The notes: generated from the letters alone by a model not told the origin. Shown: positions 1 to 7,550, counted from the first letter of the stretch. The stretch is 10,260 nt of DNA from Methanobrevibacter sp. (GCA_017652345.1 JAGCBE010000073.1:1-10260); one strand, 5' to 3'. Translations and numbers: made by a program.

Positions 1-157
1 ACCATTAACAATAATTTATATTTTCTAGTATAAATAATTAAAATTAAAAAAAATGAGAAAAAATAGAATAAAAAATAAAAAAATAGCTATTAAAATTAAA
101 AAAAAATGAGAAAAAATAGAATAAAAAATAAAAAAAATTTAAAAAATAAAAAGAAAA
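1..157 (-). terminator. Poly-U terminator region after the DUF2149 gene
   Basis: Directly after the TAA stop of the DUF2149 gene (158-160) the minus strand is almost pure T, broken by single A, C and G bases, for over 100 bases. Long U-runs without a stable stem are the usual signal for factor-assisted termination in euryarchaea. The tract is doubled by a tandem duplication (37-137), listed separately. No ORF or other signal is visible up to the window edge. Confidence 0.6.
37..137. repeat. Imperfect 53-bp tandem duplication
   Basis: Copy 1 (37-84) and copy 2 (89-137) both read attaaaatt, an A-run, tgag, aaaaaatagaata, then A-runs interrupted by one T. They differ only in A-run lengths (8 versus 9 and 7 versus 8). 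A short non-repeated tagct lies between them. The period is about 53 bp. It probably arose by slippage and serves only to double the U-rich terminator. Confidence 0.7.
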
Positions 158-499
158 TTAGTCCTCAACCATTATCAACTTACCCGTAGATGAATCTCTA
201 TAAACCTTACCCATCTCAGTATAGCCTTTCCCTGAGCTATTGCTGATGTCTGGAGTCTCATTCAATTCCTGACCTTGATCCAACTCAGTGACCTGCTTCA
301 TATCCTGCATCATCTTTTGCTTTTGCTCTTGAGTAATGTCATCATTAAAGACAATGCTTTGCATATTCCATGAAATGACAAGGAATACAAGCAAGCCAAC
401 TGCAATTACCAGCATTGCATCTACAAGGTTAGCTGCACCGGACATCGGGTCCTCTTCTTCAGCATTATTCAATCGCCTGCTCTTTTTATGACGTGCCAT
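158..499 (-). CDS. DUF2149 family membrane protein, ExbD-like (HmuV-like)
   Basis: This small protein of 113 residues has one membrane span. It starts with a basic segment (MARHKKSRR), then the acidic stretch and motif EEEDPMSGAANLVDAM at residues 14-29, and a hydrophobic helix at about 25-43. This DPxSGxANL-D pattern is my basis for the DUF2149 assignment. Asp27 at the start of the helix is placed like the essential membrane Asp of ExbD/TolR. The rest (44-113) should lie outside the cell; it is Gln/Lys-rich, then ends in GKVYRDSSTGKLIMVED. Its gene follows the ExbB-like gene directly, as expected for partner subunits of a proton-driven motor. I chose the ATG at 499 because GGGGA lies 8 bases upstream and the family usually begins with a short basic segment. 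An ATG at 526 overlapping the upstream stop (ATGA) would add nine residues. The family is well matched; the function is inferred. Confidence 0.85.
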   Translation of the reverse strand: MARHKKSRRLNNAEEEDPMSGAANLVDAMLVIAVGLLVFLVISWNMQSIVFNDDITQEQKQKMMQDMKQVTELDQGQELNETPDISNSSGKGYTEMGKVYRDSSTGKLIMVED

Positions 500-507
500 A
501 AAATCAA

Positions 508-512
508 TCCCC
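508..512 (-). promoter_or_regulatory. Shine-Dalgarno site for the DUF2149 gene
   Basis: GGGGA on the minus strand lies 8 bases before the ATG at 499. It favours that start over the ATG at 526, which has no separate purine-rich site but overlaps the upstream TGA by four bases and could be reached by translational coupling. Confidence 0.5.
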
Positions 513-522
513 AATAAAAATA

Positions 523-1167
523 TCATTCATTCAATCTATCCAATACCGCTTTTGAAAGAGCATCCAAGTTTGAGAGGTATTGTTCATACCATCGTCTTCT
601 GACCTTTGAAACGAAATATGCAACAGCCCCAGCGCCAATACCTACAACAGTAGTATCAAAAGCTACAATGATAGCATTTGATAAGGTTGTTACATCTCCA
701 CTACCTAAAGCAGCAAGTCCAGGCCCCATAGGAATCAATGTACCCATCAAACCGAGAGTAGGTCCGATTTTAGTAATAATGTCTGTCTTTTGAAGATTCT
801 TTTCAATGATATCCTCTTCGTTTTCAATAAGTTTTTCTGCCAATGCTTCTCTAGAATCTTTTTTTAGCTCCCCTGACCTTGCAATATTTACTAAAACCCT
901 TTTTTGATTTTTAGGAATTTGAGCATTTTTAATAATTCCTTCAATTTCACTGATCTCCTTTGTACGGGAAATTGAAAATATTAAATCCTTGATTAACTTA
1001 ACCGGTACTTTCTTTCGAGAACTATACTCAGAAATAAGGCCTCCTACAGTAATCACAGAGTATACTGCAAATATTAGCAAAAATATTATTACAGGTATCT
1101 GTAAACTTTGAGAAACAACATTTAATGCGGAAGTTAAAAGATCACTTCCAGGAATCACTGTTACCAT
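523..1167 (-). CDS. MotA/TolQ/ExbB proton channel family protein (HmuU-like)
   Basis: This is a 214-residue proton-channel subunit of the ExbB/TolQ type. The first membrane span is at about residues 24-46. A charged cytoplasmic region (about 50-128) follows. Two closely spaced spans lie at about 133-155 and 163-187. The pore signature is visible as GPTLGLMGTLIPMGPGL (135-151) and AFDTTVVGIGAG (169-180), close to the family pattern of LGLLGT and a Thr-rich third helix. ATG at 1167 is preceded by GGTGA with 6 bases of spacing. It lies 92 bp after the DUF2162 gene and overlaps or abuts the DUF2149 gene, so all three are probably one operon. In Gram-negative bacteria ExbB drives TonB. Neither TonB nor an outer-membrane receptor is present here, so the motor presumably powers the CobN-like or DUF2162 protein. 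The family call is firm; the client is inferred. Confidence 0.92.
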   Translation of the reverse strand: MVTVIPGSDLLTSALNVVSQSLQIPVIIFLLIFAVYSVITVGGLISEYSSRKKVPVKLIKDLIFSISRTKEISEIEGIIKNAQIPKNQKRVLVNIARSGELKKDSREALAEKLIENEEDIIEKNLQKTDIITKIGPTLGLMGTLIPMGPGLAALGSGDVTTLSNAIIVAFDTTVVGIGAGAVAYFVSKVRRRWYEQYLSNLDALSKAVLDRLNE

Positions 1168-1259
1168 CTAAAATCACCAATAATAAAAACAATAAATAAA
1201 CCAATAATTAAACTTAAAATAATAACAAATTATCAGGCAATGAAATCCAAATAACTAAA

Positions 1260-1967
1260 TCAACTTAAAATATTTCTTTTTCTTGTAAAAACTATGCCAA
1301 TAGCTATCAAAATGATCAATGCCAAAATGGAACCTAATAGGCTATCCATTGAAACAATGCTTATTGAACCCATTGTTTTGTTCATTATGGCAGCAATATT
1401 AGGAATGACCAATGCAGACAATAGGAAATAAATTCCTAAGAAAAACATGAAGTTTCCTAAAACTATTGGATAAGGCTTATCCACATATCTAACAAATACA
1501 TTTGAAGCAAAGTAAGTAAATACAATGGTTAAAACCAATGCTAACGCTACATATACACTTAAATCAACAGCTCCAAGCCCAACAGTCGGAGCCACCAATA
1601 GAATACTTACAATAATTGATCCAAAACAGCATGGGCAAGGCGCAATAACTGCAGCACAGGTAGCTGCAGTAGTATTTCTTTCAAATTGTTTCCATTCCCT
1701 TATAGTGAAAATGCCTGCCAAAATCATTATAACAGCCATGATTATAAAGAAGAGGGAATTATAAGTGTAAATTAAATCAGTAATTTGGTTTGTATAATGT
1801 GAGGAAATTTCAGCAAGTATCAACACTCCGCCACCATAACCTAAACAAACAGTAGCCAAATACTTTTTTGATAAGTTTGCCAAGCCAACAGCCAAACCTA
1901 ATTTTATACCAAAAACAAGTACTGCAGCTAAAATTCCAAATTGCCACAACAAACTAATTGTATCCAT
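1260..1967 (-). CDS. DUF2162 family polytopic membrane protein, putative transporter (HmuT-like)
   Basis: The 235-residue product is almost wholly hydrophobic, with about seven predicted membrane spans (roughly residues 7-30, 38-55, 67-89, 104-127, 134-160, 166-189 and 206-228). It matches what I know of DUF2162, annotated only as a predicted transporter. The notable motif is C104 followed by APCPCCFGS (109-117), which puts Cys 104, 111, 113 and 114 in or at one membrane helix, a plausible site for a soft metal or for redox chemistry. The start ATG at 1967 has GGTGAG ending 3 bases upstream. The gene opens a second transcription unit with the ExbB-like and DUF2149 genes, behind a promoter with Fur-box-like palindromes (2046-2096). 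In hmu operons the equivalent gene follows the CobN-like gene, as here. The transported molecule is unknown: metal ion, demetallated tetrapyrrole, or electrons are all possible. Confidence 0.82.
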   Translation of the reverse strand: MDTISLLWQFGILAAVLVFGIKLGLAVGLANLSKKYLATVCLGYGGGVLILAEISSHYTNQITDLIYTYNSLFFIIMAVIMILAGIFTIREWKQFERNTTAATCAAVIAPCPCCFGSIIVSILLVAPTVGLGAVDLSVYVALALVLTIVFTYFASNVFVRYVDKPYPIVLGNFMFFLGIYFLLSALVIPNIAAIMNKTMGSISIVSMDSLLGSILALIILIAIGIVFTRKRNILS

Positions 1968-2045
1968 ATTCTCACCACAAAAACATCATTTTAATTTTTT
2001 CACCAATCATAGTATAATTATCAATAAATTCTATCTAAATCTATT

Positions 2046-2060
2046 AAATAATCATTATTT
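2046..2060. promoter_or_regulatory. Fur-box-like palindrome, downstream copy
   Basis: AAATAATCATTATTT is a perfect 7-1-7 inverted repeat. It matches the 15-base Fur core TGATAATCATTATCA at 11 positions. It covers the expected transcription start about 25 bases downstream of the TATA-like element at 2070-2079, a position where a bound repressor would block RNA polymerase. An identical copy lies at 2082-2096. Confidence 0.6.
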
Positions 2061-2069
2061 TGCTCATAT

Positions 2070-2079
2070 CAAATATAAG
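2070..2079 (-). promoter_or_regulatory. TATA-like promoter element for the DUF2162-ExbB-DUF2149 unit
   Basis: The minus strand reads CTTATATTTG, similar to the archaeal TATA box. The predicted start of transcription is near 2049-2045, giving a leader of about 80 bases before the ATG at 1967. It lies between two identical 15-base palindromes. The upstream BRE position is T-rich rather than purine-rich, so the promoter may be weak or need a factor. Confidence 0.45.
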
Positions 2080-2081
2080 AA

Positions 2082-2096
2082 AAATAATCATTATTT
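2082..2096. promoter_or_regulatory. Fur-box-like palindrome, upstream copy
   Basis: This is the second perfect copy of AAATAATCATTATTT, 36 bp centre to centre from the copy at 2046-2060. It covers the BRE region just upstream of the TATA-like element. Two identical operators flanking one promoter is the layout expected for a dimeric metal-dependent repressor of the Fur or DtxR type. Confidence 0.6.
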
Positions 2097-2114
2097 CATG
2101 TTTTTAGAACTTGG

Positions 2115-2160
2115 AAATATAAAAATAAAAAAAATAAAAAAATAATTTTATTTTTAAGAG
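2115..2160 (-). terminator. U-rich terminator after the CobN-like gene
   Basis: On the minus strand, 35 bases beyond the CobN-like stop, there are several T-runs of 5 to 8 bases separated by single A bases (plus-strand A-runs at 2119-2142 and nearby). A weak AT-only stem is possible at its start. This suggests that most transcripts of the CobN-like gene end here and that the three membrane genes are driven by their own promoter. Confidence 0.5.
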
Positions 2161-2181
2161 ACGAGTCAAACTAATGAATTG

Positions 2182-2200
2182 AAATGATTAAAGATCATTT
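2182..2200. other. Short stem-loop over the CobN-like stop codon
   Basis: AAATGAT and ATCATTT form a perfect 7-bp inverted repeat with a 5-base loop, and the stop codon TGA (2195-2197) lies inside the stem. It is close to the downstream U-tract but not joined to it, so it may help termination or 3'-end stability, or be chance in AT-rich DNA. Confidence 0.35.
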
Positions 2201-5200
2201 ATATTCGAAATCATCATCCATATCATCATAATAGTCATCCTCATCCTTGTTTCTGAAATAACCAAATCCAATTAATATCACCAAACATATTATGCAAATG
2301 ATAATGGCTATAGGCATGCTGACATCTTTAGGCGCTACAGGAGTGCTTGTATGTTGAGTAACTTCCATAGCTTTGCCTTCACCGACTGCATCAGGAGTTC
2401 CTGCATTTGAATCACTGCTTGAATCAGCTTTTCCTTCATAGTCAATCCCAACACTTCCAGAACTGGAACCAGGAATATTGGTATTTCCATTAGAACTTTG
2501 AGATTCAGTGCTTGAACTGTTGTTTGATTGGACAGTTTCAGCAGTCTGATTGGATTGCTTAGTGCTGTTGGAAGTTTGACTATCTATATTGGAAGAATCT
2601 GAAGGAACATCTGTAGCATTCATCAAGAATTTAGGATTCAAAGTTGCATTGTATAAGGTAGGCAAGAGTTTGGCAAGCAAATCTGCATTCACATACTTTA
2701 TTGCCCATTCCATCATAGCCACATTACCGCAGCTGCAGTCACAGCATGCGACACCATTAGCAACTGTAGCTTCAGCCCATGTATTTGCAATGTCCCTTAT
2801 AGTGGCATCGTTAGCATTCCAATATCCTTCATAAGCGGAATTCAACATAGTTCCACTCATGGAAATTAAAGAATAAGCGTTATTTCCAGATTTTAACCAT
2901 TCTTTTACACCTAAACCATATTTATCCTGATAATAAGTTTTATAGACATCATCCCAAACAGATTCGGCAACTGAAGAAGGTCTGGTTACTTGCCAACCCC
3001 ATAAATTGGATAAAAATTTGTTTGACATGTATCTGGAACCGCTGTAACCTTCATTCATCATTCCTTTAATCCATTCCGGATTTAAATATCTTGTATTTAA
3101 CTCATTATAGAAAACCTTCTCAAATGAAGCAAGATATGCATTGTCCTTATTGGCATACATCAATACATTCATTGTAGGTGTTTTATTGGATAAGTATTCT
3201 ACAGTCATGGAAAGGCCTCCCCAGTAATCGAAGAAGTCATCATTATCCAAAACACCGTACTGGTTTGTATTACGGCTCACTACAATATGGTCTGTATTGG
3301 ATAAGGCTCTCATGAATACTATCGGATCGGTTTCTCCCCAATAATACTTGGAATACATATTGCCCATTCTGCCAATGTAAAATTCAGACAGCTCATCTGT
3401 TTCATTCCATGTCCAAGACATTGATGCAAGTTTAGAGATTCCCGCACCGTAATCTCCATTAGGAGGTGCAAATATGCGGGTAATTGCATTTTCTCCAGCA
3501 TCTGTAGAGTTATAACCTAAACTTAAGTAATAAATACAGTCTTCGAGCCAATGCTTAGCAACATAATTGTCCTCTAATGATTCATTTGAAGTATCCTGAT
3601 AACTGATGCTTCTCATAACAGATCTAAGGGCTTCTTCAATTTGAGGCCAATATTCATTTTCCTTAAGAGCTTGATCATTAAGGATAGTTCTATATGAGCG
3701 AGCTAAAGCCAATCTAAATGCATTGTCAATCAAAAGAGCTTGTGAACTGTACAAATCCCTAAACAATCCGCTGGTGATGACTGTGACATCAATTCTTTTT
3801 TTAGCCCAACCATCAGGACGGGTTAAATTTTCTAAGGCTATGACCTTAGGCATATCCTCAACTTTTTTACCGGTAGGAAGTCCTTCCTCATCATAGCCTG
3901 CACTTGAAGAGTCATGCCAAACAGGTTCCATACCCAATAAGTAAAGAACAGTGGATACTAAAGCCCCATCATCCCTTGCAGTTTCAACACACCAAATACC
4001 CATTATTATCTTCTCGGTAGTGTCATTTAAATCCGCTAAGGTTAATAATGTGAGTGTTTTGGCATAATTCCATGCATCCTGTGTAGGAAGCTCAGAAGAT
4101 TGGTCTTGGAACATGTTTGCCCCAGTAGGGATTACCTGAGGAACGGTGACACTTTCTCCACCAATATTGATATGAATATATTCCCCATTCAAAGCAGCTA
4201 TCATTGAATTCAGTTCATCACCAATACATTGGTTATATAAATCAATGTACCCTTTAGCTATGTTTAAAGACACTGAAAACTCGGCAGTTCCGATATTCAT
4301 TGTGTCATAGACTGTTTCAATATCCCAATAAATCAATGCTTTACAAATTATTACAGATTTATTCAGTATAAACTCCCTTTTCAAAGGAGATAAACTATCA
4401 TAATCTGCGGAATAGTAATATTGGGACAACTGATCAAGTAAATTGGTTTTTGCACCATTCACTTCAAAATCATGTGAGAGAATGATTGAAACTGTATTTG
4501 CCAAATCGTCATCAGTCCATTTTTGACCTATTGCATGCAATCCTAAAGGATATAAGGTGTCCTGAGTCTCCTTTAAAAACTTATATAATGTAGGAATTAA
4601 AAGGTTGATATCTCCATTCATTACATCCTCCTGGCTAATGCAAAGGGTCAAATGATAGTTATTTGCAATTATCAGATTCTTGATTTCATTGGATAGATTC
4701 TCCTCTAAGTCCATATCACGGTTAATGCTATTGTGATTGATTTCATACTCTTCCAATAGATTTGCTAAAACTGTCAAATTACCATATAGATGTGTAAAGG
4801 ATTTAGGGGAATCCAAATGAGAAATTAAAACTGCAAAACCTCTTCTTTTAGCTTGTATTGCTTCAGCCAATCCATCAGTAATATAGAAGTATACTTGAGG
4901 AACATCTCCAACAACTACAGAGCCATAATCATTGTAAGACAATAGAACCTCTTTTCCAGGCAACCATTCATGGGTTGCATGTCTTCCAACAAAGACCATT
5001 GCATTGGAGTATCTGGTTTGCATATAATAATAAGCGGCAAGATATTGGTGAGTTGGAGCTACAGCAGTACAGTGATAAAGATTCTCTATATCTGCCTCCC
5101 AACCTCTTTGAGGTTCAGGCCCAATGAATACATTGCCAAATGTCAATCCAGGAATTACAAAATAATCAATTCCCTCTCTATTGACAATCATAATGTTCCC

Positions 5201-7543
5201 TGGAGCTTCACCCCATCCATTCAATCCTGCAATGCCTAAATCCTTAAACTCTGCATAATATCCTAAAAATTCCTCATAATAATCGTAGCTAGAAGTATTT
5301 GCATAAAGCTTTAATGAATTTACTATTTTATCAAGGCAATTTATAGCAACTGCTGTCTGGTTTTCAGGAAGCAAGGATTTTATTTGACCATACCAGTCAT
5401 CAAGCATGGAATTTACCTCATCAGTATAGTTCAAAGAAACTGATTTTTTAACGATTTCACTGATATAAGCAACAGGCCCTTCTGAAACCTGTAATTTCAC
5501 TATATCATCCAATGAATCAAACCATTGCCTGTATTCCTCTACTGGAAGAAGAGTGACACCTGATCTGTTAGCTAATTTTTCTATTTCGCCGGGAGCCCAA
5601 TTAGCAACATTTATACCACAAGCAATCATCATATCTTCAAGTTCAGAAACATTGTTAGGCAAATCTGTCAAATTGTATCCTGCATCATTTAATGTATAAA
5701 GCATGTTATAAACACTGGTAATTGCATCCAAATAACTTGCTCCAATATTCTGTTTTCCTGGAGGGTAATTATAATAGATTATTGAAATCATTTTATCAAT
5801 GTTTGGCGTATACTGCAAATCAACCCATGAGTCCAGACGATTTGCCAATAATTCTATATTTTCCCCTACTGGAACAAAGGTCTTTAGCATTGCTCCTGTT
5901 TTATTTGAAATAAAGGAATCAACTCCACCTACAAAAGTAGCATCGAAAATTCCTTGAGATTCGGAAATTGTAATGTGCCACCATTTGTCACTTTTTGTAG
6001 TTGTTAAACCGGTAGGGCTCAATTCCCATTGGGCATTGGTAAGATAGTCAGAATGGACAGCTCTAAATACTGGAACATTTACATTTTCAAAGAAAGTTGT
6101 CGCATTGGTAAAGTTTTCCCCACCAACACCATATGCAACCATTGAGACTATTGCATCAACATAAATTTCAAAATCAAGCGGATTTTCCAAAAAGCCACTG
6201 ATGTTTGATCCTGCACTTGTCCAATATTGAACCATAACATTTAATTGCTCTGCATTTCCTGCAGCAGCATAAATAGGTATTACATTATAGCCCATTGACT
6301 CCAATGATTCTGTAATCTCATTTACAACATCCAATTGCTGTGATTGGATATACATTGTACTTTCCAAAATACCTACAGTGCGTTTATTGGAACTATTGAA
6401 AAAAGTTGAAATATATTCGTCCAAAGAGTACCATCTATCTCTGAATATTCCAGAAGATTGAATTCCAGTGAAATTCGGAGCCTCAAAACCACAATCATGA
6501 CCTAAGATGTTTAGAACATACAACAATTCATTTTTTAAATTGCTTTTATCATTTATATCCTTATATAAAACTAGATTATTGAAAATCTCTCCAAATGAAG
6601 TGGCATTATTTGAAATGTAATCATAAACGCTGTCATAAGCAGTGCCTCTTTTGGTATTCTTGAAATAGTTTACCAAATCTTCATTAGAAAGGCCTGAAAA
6701 GATTTTTTGATAATCTATGGTGTTATTCCTTACAAGCCCAATTGAACTTGATTCAGAATTAACATTCCCACTAGGGGGCTCTAAAATCAAAAAGAGTTTT
6801 TTATTTGATAAATCAGGATATTTGCCTAATAAACTTGTTAACACCGCATCCACATTGGAACTAACCCATTGGCCAATAAATGCATCACAAGAGTTCATTA
6901 AGTCATATATCTCCTCTTCATCCATGCTTTTTATCTGGTCACCGCTTCTGATATTGAATTTAACATTGGAAAAACTGGAATCTTCTAAGATTTCACAAGC
7001 TACATTATCAAAAAGATTATTTCCAGTAGTGTCACTTATAATGAAAACGTTTAATTCATTTTCATCTTTTAATGAATCTTCGGAATTTTCAGTAAATTGT
7101 AAAACGTCATCAATACTTCCATGATCTGTATCAGAACATTTCTCATTAAGCAAATTCAATTCACCTAAGCCATTCAAATCAGCTTTTTCTAATTGGTCTT
7201 CAATATTTTCAGAAACAAAATATGAATTGCCTTTTATGTCCTTAGCATCACTATTTTGAGAATCAGAATTGGAAAGGGCATATGAACTGGAACCCTCTAA
7301 ATTAAGGTTTGACTCATCATCCAAACAGTCACTGCCAAGACAATCTAAAAGATTATTTTCATTTTTCATATCATTGCTGTCAATAGCATCATCAACAGAA
7401 CAGGAATAGAGATCTAAATCCCCATTAGCCTCAGTTAAAGTACTATTAACATTTTGATTACCCTCATTTAGAGCAAAAGCTCCTTGAGGAAGAATCAAAG
7501 CCAATAATATTAAAACAAAAAGTATTTTTTTATTAAATTTCAT
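2195..7543 (-). CDS. cobN: Surface-anchored CobN/Mg-chelatase-H-like protein (HmuS-like putative dechelatase)
   Basis: The 1782-residue product belongs to the CobN/BchH family, which handles metals in tetrapyrroles. A signal peptide (1-24, cleavage after AFA) leads into an acidic Ser/Asn/Asp-rich region (25-164). The CobN domain follows (about 165-1640), with the family motif HATHEWLPGKE at 855-865 and QAKRRGFAVLISH ending in His909. Near its end is a Cys cluster, CCDCSC (1600-1605). A Ser/Thr/Asn stalk (about 1642-1740), one membrane helix (1743-1763) and a very acidic 19-residue tail complete it, so the chelatase domain should face outside. Cytosolic CobN of cobamide synthesis is about 1250-1350 residues with no such ends. 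The ATG at 7543 has GGAG 7 bases upstream; a TTG at 7564 would put seven residues before the signal peptide. With the DUF2162, ExbB-like and DUF2149 genes it reproduces hmuSTUV, so metal removal from haem or another tetrapyrrole is my preferred role. The substrate is not proven. Confidence 0.9.
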   Translation of the reverse strand: MKFNKKILFVLILLALILPQGAFALNEGNQNVNSTLTEANGDLDLYSCSVDDAIDSNDMKNENNLLDCLGSDCLDDESNLNLEGSSSYALSNSDSQNSDAKDIKGNSYFVSENIEDQLEKADLNGLGELNLLNEKCSDTDHGSIDDVLQFTENSEDSLKDENELNVFIISDTTGNNLFDNVACEILEDSSFSNVKFNIRSGDQIKSMDEEEIYDLMNSCDAFIGQWVSSNVDAVLTSLLGKYPDLSNKKLFLILEPPSGNVNSESSSIGLVRNNTIDYQKIFSGLSNEDLVNYFKNTKRGTAYDSVYDYISNNATSFGEIFNNLVLYKDINDKSNLKNELLYVLNILGHDCGFEAPNFTGIQSSGIFRDRWYSLDEYISTFFNSSNKRTVGILESTMYIQSQQLDVVNEITESLESMGYNVIPIYAAAGNAEQLNVMVQYWTSAGSNISGFLENPLDFEIYVDAIVSMVAYGVGGENFTNATTFFENVNVPVFRAVHSDYLTNAQWELSPTGLTTTKSDKWWHITISESQGIFDATFVGGVDSFISNKTGAMLKTFVPVGENIELLANRLDSWVDLQYTPNIDKMISIIYYNYPPGKQNIGASYLDAITSVYNMLYTLNDAGYNLTDLPNNVSELEDMMIACGINVANWAPGEIEKLANRSGVTLLPVEEYRQWFDSLDDIVKLQVSEGPVAYISEIVKKSVSLNYTDEVNSMLDDWYGQIKSLLPENQTAVAINCLDKIVNSLKLYANTSSYDYYEEFLGYYAEFKDLGIAGLNGWGEAPGNIMIVNREGIDYFVIPGLTFGNVFIGPEPQRGWEADIENLYHCTAVAPTHQYLAAYYYMQTRYSNAMVFVGRHATHEWLPGKEVLLSYNDYGSVVVGDVPQVYFYITDGLAEAIQAKRRGFAVLISHLDSPKSFTHLYGNLTVLANLLEEYEINHNSINRDMDLEENLSNEIKNLIIANNYHLTLCISQEDVMNGDINLLIPTLYKFLKETQDTLYPLGLHAIGQKWTDDDLANTVSIILSHDFEVNGAKTNLLDQLSQYYYSADYDSLSPLKREFILNKSVIICKALIYWDIETVYDTMNIGTAEFSVSLNIAKGYIDLYNQCIGDELNSMIAALNGEYIHINIGGESVTVPQVIPTGANMFQDQSSELPTQDAWNYAKTLTLLTLADLNDTTEKIIMGIWCVETARDDGALVSTVLYLLGMEPVWHDSSSAGYDEEGLPTGKKVEDMPKVIALENLTRPDGWAKKRIDVTVITSGLFRDLYSSQALLIDNAFRLALARSYRTILNDQALKENEYWPQIEEALRSVMRSISYQDTSNESLEDNYVAKHWLEDCIYYLSLGYNSTDAGENAITRIFAPPNGDYGAGISKLASMSWTWNETDELSEFYIGRMGNMYSKYYWGETDPIVFMRALSNTDHIVVSRNTNQYGVLDNDDFFDYWGGLSMTVEYLSNKTPTMNVLMYANKDNAYLASFEKVFYNELNTRYLNPEWIKGMMNEGYSGSRYMSNKFLSNLWGWQVTRPSSVAESVWDDVYKTYYQDKYGLGVKEWLKSGNNAYSLISMSGTMLNSAYEGYWNANDATIRDIANTWAEATVANGVACCDCSCGNVAMMEWAIKYVNADLLAKLLPTLYNATLNPKFLMNATDVPSDSSNIDSQTSNSTKQSNQTAETVQSNNSSSTESQSSNGNTNIPGSSSGSVGIDYEGKADSSSDSNAGTPDAVGEGKAMEVTQHTSTPVAPKDVSMPIAIIICIICLVILIGFGYFRNKDEDDYYDDMDDDFEYK

Positions 7544-7550
7544 ATAGAGT

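Noticed and set aside
37..137. CRISPR-like repeat
   Set aside because: Only two copies of an A-rich tandem duplication with practically no spacer; not a CRISPR array.
500..526. ATG at 526 as start of the DUF2149 gene
   Set aside because: The ATGA overlap with the upstream stop makes it possible, but the ATG at 499 has its own GGGGA site and gives the short basic N-terminus typical of the family. It is kept as an alternative only.
2195..7543. Cobaltochelatase of cobamide synthesis
   Set aside because: Signal peptide, stalk and C-terminal membrane anchor place the domain outside the cell, and no cobamide-synthesis gene or ChlI/ChlD-type ATPase gene is nearby. The family name is kept but not the role.
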